Part shown: piece by piece, positions 14,820 through 18,036 of the stretch
How positions within the stretch are numbered: position 1 is the stretch's first letter
Layout: each line of letters opens with the position of its first letter
Assembly (NCBI GenBank): GCA_937897665.1
Contig: CALCPB010000880.1
Span: 1-18,036 of the forward strand
Source of the DNA: an uncultured Halomicronema sp.
GTDB lineage: Bacteria; Cyanobacteriota; Cyanobacteriia; Phormidesmidales; Phormidesmidaceae
Length of the DNA: 18,036 bases
Reading direction: 5' to 3'
Program-made: the position numbers and the translations under genes
Notes under the pieces: generated by a model
The model's input: only the letters and a program-made list of their open reading frames with translations
Told to the model about the DNA's origin: nothing
Databases searched by the model: none

Positions 14820-16994
14820 GTGGTTACTGTTGCCCCTGTGCTGCCCATCAACTCCCAAGTTTTACCTGGTCACAATCAAGTGGTGTATCAGCAGCTACAG
14901 GCCGCTGTGCAGGCGACACCGCCTCATCAGGTTTGGATGGCCACCTGTGATGATCTGCCCTTACAGCGTCAATTAGCCGCCACGCTGGAAGAAAGCCTGC
15001 AGGATGGTGCCGCGATCGCGACGACCCAGCGCGTCCTCGATACTGAGTGGCCGGATGTGGCTCAGCAGGTGCAGCAGTGGGGGCATGAGACGATCACGGC
15101 CCGACCCTCTCTCCTGCAAATTTTAGGCATTGAGCAACTCACCTATCGTGGCTCGGATGCCCAGTATCAATTTCTGCGATCGCTGCATCAGTTGCTGCCG
15201 CTCTGGCCACAGTTGGACTGCAGCTTACTGATTTGGGTACCGCGACCCTGGTTGAAACAAATTCGGCGAGAAGTGCCTCAGCTTTGCACCACCGTGTTTG
15301 AGTTCATGGGCGAGCCGACGCCCATTTCTGCCATCGTCGGGCAGCCCGCATATCAGGCCGCATTTTCGCCCGTCAGGCGCTGGCAATTTTTAGGCAAGCC
15401 GGCCCCGGAAGTGCCGGCCCCGCCGCCCGCTGATAGTCGCAGCGAGGCATTTTCGGTACAGCCAGGGTCGACTGCTGTACCCGCCGTGCCCAATGAAGTC
15501 GCGAGTGAAGCGGAGTCCAGTGAAGTGGAGTTAGGCACTTCGCCCGCCTCAGCGACTGCTGATGAGCTGTCCCCCTTCTCGGATGATCTGTGGCAACAGC
15601 TGCAGGCCGATCTATCAGAGTTTGAGCAGTCTCAGCCGCTGTATCCGACTGAGCCTGAGCCGCCGGTAGCTCCCACCCTAGATCCGGGTGAGCCTACCAT
15701 AGAGACGGCTGAGCCCGCCGCCAATATTGACGAACTGGCACCGATTGAACCGCCTGCTGCCGCTCAGTCTCCTGCAGCCATCGACTCGGTCGAGACGAGT
15801 GAGCCCATGACCGGGGGGGCGTCGCCGCTGAAGGGGCCAGCCCTTGATGATTGGGCGATCGCCTATGAGCTTCGCGATCGCGTCCAGGCCGGTGACCACA
15901 GTCCGGCGACCTTGGCCGCAGCAGTACAAGCCTATGAGCAACAAATTCCCCAACTTACCGCGACTGATCGCACTGAAGTGCTGAACGACCTGGGCAGTCT
16001 TTACTGGCTCTGGGCGCAGCAGGCCACCACGGTAGAAAATTACTGGCAGCGACTACTGCGCAGCAGCGAACTCTATGAAGCGGCGTTATCACCCGCCAGC
16101 CCCCACACCGAGATTGAAATTCTCAACCGCCTTCACAGCAACTTGGGCAGTGTTTATAGCCTGCTGGCAGCGCATCAAGAGCCGCTGCAGTATTTGGCCA
16201 AAGCGGTGCGGGCCTTTCACCGGGCCTTGCAGTATGCTCCCGTTGAGGTCATGCCCGAAGAGTACGCCACCTTGCAAACTCACTTGGGCACTGCCTACTG
16301 GAGCCTCTCGCAACACACTCAAGAGGCGCATCATTTACACCGGGCGATCGCGGCCTATCAAGAGGCCCTGCGCCAATCTCACCCCCAGCAGCAGCCCCAA
16401 GCCTATGCCCAACTGCAAAATAATCTCGGCATTGCCTTGTGGAGTCTCTCTCGCCATGAGCGCCCCATTTTCCTTTTGGAACAGTCCATTCAGGCCTATC
16501 AAACGGCCCTGGCTTATCGCACATTAGAGCACGACCCCGCTGGGTGTGCGGCGACCCACAACAACCTCGGCACCGCCTATTGGGATCTCGGCGGTCACTA
16601 CGAAGAACGCTCAACCGAACAACAGCAAGCCTGGCAACAGGCGATCGCCGCCTACGAAGCCGCCCTATTGTCAGGGGAACAGGCTCCCGCCGCCCACCTC
16701 AGCTTTGACCAGTGGGCCACCCACCATAGCGTCGGCGTGGTGTATGACCAGTTGGCGATCGCCTTGGCCCCCGATGCCACGGCGCAGCAGCCCTTGCTGA
16801 CCAAAGCCACAACGCATTACATCAAAGCGCTCACGGGCTGGCAGGCGATTGAGGCCGCCACTACAGATACGGCTTTTCAAGCCCTGGTGAGGAACTTGCA
16901 TCTGCAGTCGCGATATCTGGGCATGGAATCGCAGCAGCAGTCCCTCAGTCAAGTGCCGGTAGACTGGCTGCCGGAAATCTGGCGTCAATTGTAA
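14820..16994 (+). CDS. TPR-repeat protein with an N-terminal cyanobacterial domain of unknown function
   Basis: A soluble 724-residue protein with no signal peptide or membrane segment. Three parts are visible. Residues about 12-195 form a compact domain with the blocks QVWMATCDDL, LLQILGIEQLT, SLLIWVPRPWL and VFEFMGEPTPI; it recalls the C-terminal core of a P-loop ATPase, with an LLIWV strand like a Walker B, but has no Walker A. Residues 196-345 are a Pro/Glu/Ala-rich, acidic, probably disordered linker. Residues about 385-675 are TPR helices: NLG-type starts at 441, 488, 535 and 582 are exactly 47 residues apart, with weaker repeats before (390) and after (637). The start is GTG 14820; no upstream in-frame ATG or GTG exists before a TAA. 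It is probably a scaffold; partners are unknown. Its 3' end overlaps rnc by 10 bp. Confidence 0.88.
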   Translation: MVTVAPVLPINSQVLPGHNQVVYQQLQAAVQATPPHQVWMATCDDLPLQRQLAATLEESLQDGAAIATTQRVLDTEWPDVAQQVQQWGHETITARPSLLQILGIEQLTYRGSDAQYQFLRSLHQLLPLWPQLDCSLLIWVPRPWLKQIRREVPQLCTTVFEFMGEPTPISAIVGQPAYQAAFSPVRRWQFLGKPAPEVPAPPPADSRSEAFSVQPGSTAVPAVPNEVASEAESSEVELGTSPASATADELSPFSDDLWQQLQADLSEFEQSQPLYPTEPEPPVAPTLDPGEPTIETAEPAANIDELAPIEPPAAAQSPAAIDSVETSEPMTGGASPLKGPALDDWAIAYELRDRVQAGDHSPATLAAAVQAYEQQIPQLTATDRTEVLNDLGSLYWLWAQQATTVENYWQRLLRSSELYEAALSPASPHTEIEILNRLHSNLGSVYSLLAAHQEPLQYLAKAVRAFHRALQYAPVEVMPEEYATLQTHLGTAYWSLSQHTQEAHHLHRAIAAYQEALRQSHPQQQPQAYAQLQNNLGIALWSLSRHERPIFLLEQSIQAYQTALAYRTLEHDPAGCAATHNNLGTAYWDLGGHYEERSTEQQQAWQQAIAAYEAALLSGEQAPAAHLSFDQWATHHSVGVVYDQLAIALAPDATAQQPLLTKATTHYIKALTGWQAIEAATTDTAFQALVRNLHLQSRYLGMESQQQSLSQVPVDWLPEIWRQL

Positions 16995-17671
16995 GGGTCT
17001 GCAACCAGGCCTAATTGTTGCAGCGCGGCCAGCGCCGCCGCCTTTTCGGCATCTTGTTTGCGGCGGCCCCGCCCGGTGCCCCACACCTGAGGGCCAATGC
17101 GGACAGTGGCGGTAAACTCTTTGGCGTGATCGGGGCCAGATTCCGCCACGATGTCGTAGGTGGGTATCGTGCTGGCCTGAGCTAACGCCCATTCTTGTAG
17201 GGCACTTTTTTCGTTGATATTTTGGGTGGGATCGGCCAGCGACTCCACCACTGACTCAAATAGTGGAAACACAAAGTCCCGAACGGGTTCGATGCGCGAT
17301 CGCTGATCCAAAAAGTAGGCGCCGATCCATGCTTCAAAGGCGCTGCTGAGCAAGCGAGTGTTGGTTCTGCCGCCACTGCCCTCAACGCCTTTGCCCAACC
17401 GCAGATGCTGCGATAGTGCCAACTGCTGAGCAAAGCGACCCAGTTGCGTCGCATCCACCAGCGAGGCCCGCAGCGGCGTTAGCGTGCCCTCAGCACTGTG
17501 GGGATACCGCGCAAACAAAAACTCACCGCACAAAAAAGTCAGAATGGCGTCGCCCAAAAATTCCAGGCGCTCGTTGTCACCGGGCACCTCGGCATGCTCA
17601 CGGGCATAGGACTTGTGGGTCATCGCCTGACGAAACAAGTCAGGATTTTGAAAAGGTGGCAAACTCGCCAT
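16985..17671 (-). CDS. rnc: Ribonuclease III
   Basis: RNase III cuts double-stranded RNA in rRNA and mRNA processing. Counting from ATG 17671 (228 residues), the nuclease signature NERLEFLGDAIL (33-44) carries the metal ligands E37 and D41, preceded by THKSY, and a later SSAFEAWIGAYFLD block supplies the second acidic pair. A C-terminal dsRNA-binding domain (about 153-222) runs from NEKSALQEWA to the RRKQDAEKAAALAAL helix. The frame is open back to TTG 17764, which would add 31 residues; ATG 17671 gives the normal family length, but no Shine-Dalgarno is seen at either. It ends with TGA inside the 3' end of the TPR gene (10-bp tail-to-tail overlap). The 303 bp upstream hold no supported gene. 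Confidence 0.94.
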   Translation of the reverse strand: MASLPPFQNPDLFRQAMTHKSYAREHAEVPGDNERLEFLGDAILTFLCGEFLFARYPHSAEGTLTPLRASLVDATQLGRFAQQLALSQHLRLGKGVEGSGGRTNTRLLSSAFEAWIGAYFLDQRSRIEPVRDFVFPLFESVVESLADPTQNINEKSALQEWALAQASTIPTYDIVAESGPDHAKEFTATVRIGPQVWGTGRGRRKQDAEKAAALAALQQLGLVADPYN

Positions 17672-17974
17672 GCCAAAAAATTGCTTCAACGCTTCGATGA
17701 TTGATGGTAGCCGTTTTGGCTGCCAAGAACGGGAGATGCCGACAACATTGCCCGACAATATCAAAGACTAGCAACATTAAATACTGGTGACAGCCAAGCC
17801 CAAGGAAATCAGCCGAATGCTCTGGTAAACCACCGTGAGACCAAGACACTCTAGACTACTGAAGCGGCGATTTGACCAGCATCTCGATGCCAAATTCCGA
17901 CCGCCGAATTCTGCTATGGCTTCAGGTCTGCTTCTGGAGACGACGCGAGCTCCCTACTCGTTGAACGGGGTAAC
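17672..17974. other. 303-nt region upstream of rnc
   Basis: It may include an rnc N-terminal extension (to 17764) if a non-ATG start is used. Beyond that, no gene, tRNA or clear hairpin terminator is recognised. An AT-rich patch (minus strand TATTTAATG near 17780) could be the rnc -10 region. Confidence 0.35.
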
Positions 17975-18036
17975 TCAACCCTTGCAGGGGCGCGTCAGCA
18001 TGAGGTCAACCATGGTGGTGATATAGCGCTCTTTGC
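17975..18036 (-). CDS. Possible 3' end of a gene running in from the right edge
   Basis: On the minus strand the frame entering at 18034 reads K-E-R-Y-I-T-T-M-V-D-L-M-L-T-R-P-C-K-G and stops at TGA 17975-17977. Its composition looks like ordinary coding sequence and it is in the right place for a gene upstream of rnc. The segment is too short (19 codons) to identify a family or to be sure it is coding. Confidence 0.35.
   Translation of the reverse strand, partial: KERYITTMVDLMLTRPCKG

Overview
The window is a stretch of cyanobacterial chromosome. Three things point there. The octamer GCGATCGC (HIP1) occurs about 22 times, against roughly 0.3 expected by chance. The gene content includes cyanobacterial or plastid-lineage genes: ycf54 (chlorophyll ring-E cyclase factor), txlA/HCF164-type thioredoxin, a glycine-rich RRM protein followed by rpsU, and a NIL-domain ferredoxin. 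Nearly all genes are single-copy housekeeping genes in short, mixed-strand units. The species cannot be fixed from the sequence; a Leptolyngbya-like filamentous lineage is only a guess. No tRNA, rRNA, CRISPR array, transposase, integrase or phage gene was seen.

Layout. 1-402 (+): C-terminal part of mazG, cut by the window edge. 448-2373 (-): a class A penicillin-binding protein (PBP1A type) interrupted by one in-frame TGA at 883-885. 2610-4619 (+): tyrS then pyrF. 4795-9272 (-): lipA, pdxJ, ycf54, murG, then after a 472-nt gap the RRM-protein gene and rpsU, which are separated by a strong hairpin plus T tract. 9829-10374 (+): a single-domain response regulator with an Ala/Pro linker and coiled-coil tail, ended by a near-perfect 19-bp terminator. 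10607-10807 (-): a 66-residue small protein. 11101-11874 (+): gloB-type glyoxalase II. 11973-12873 (-): NIL-ferredoxin gene followed by a multi-pass membrane protein gene broken by an in-frame TAA at 12225-12227. 12949-13557 (+): txlA, diverging from the NIL-ferredoxin across a palindrome. 13676-14314 (-): gmk. 14820-16994 (+): a 724-residue protein with a cyanobacterial N-terminal domain and TPR repeats. 16985-17671 (-): rnc, overlapping the TPR gene tail to tail. 17975-18036 (-): possible 3' end of another gene.

Functionally the window mixes envelope synthesis (murG, PBP), cofactors (lipA, pdxJ), nucleotides (pyrF, gmk, mazG), translation and RNA (tyrS, rpsU, RRM protein, rnc), chlorophyll synthesis (ycf54), and redox or detoxification (txlA, NIL-ferredoxin, gloB). 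I found no convincing new defence or mobile system. The points most worth checking are the two in-frame stop codons in otherwise intact genes, the RRM-rpsU attenuator, the TPR protein with its unassigned N-terminal domain, the response regulator tail, and the palindrome between the NIL-ferredoxin and txlA genes.
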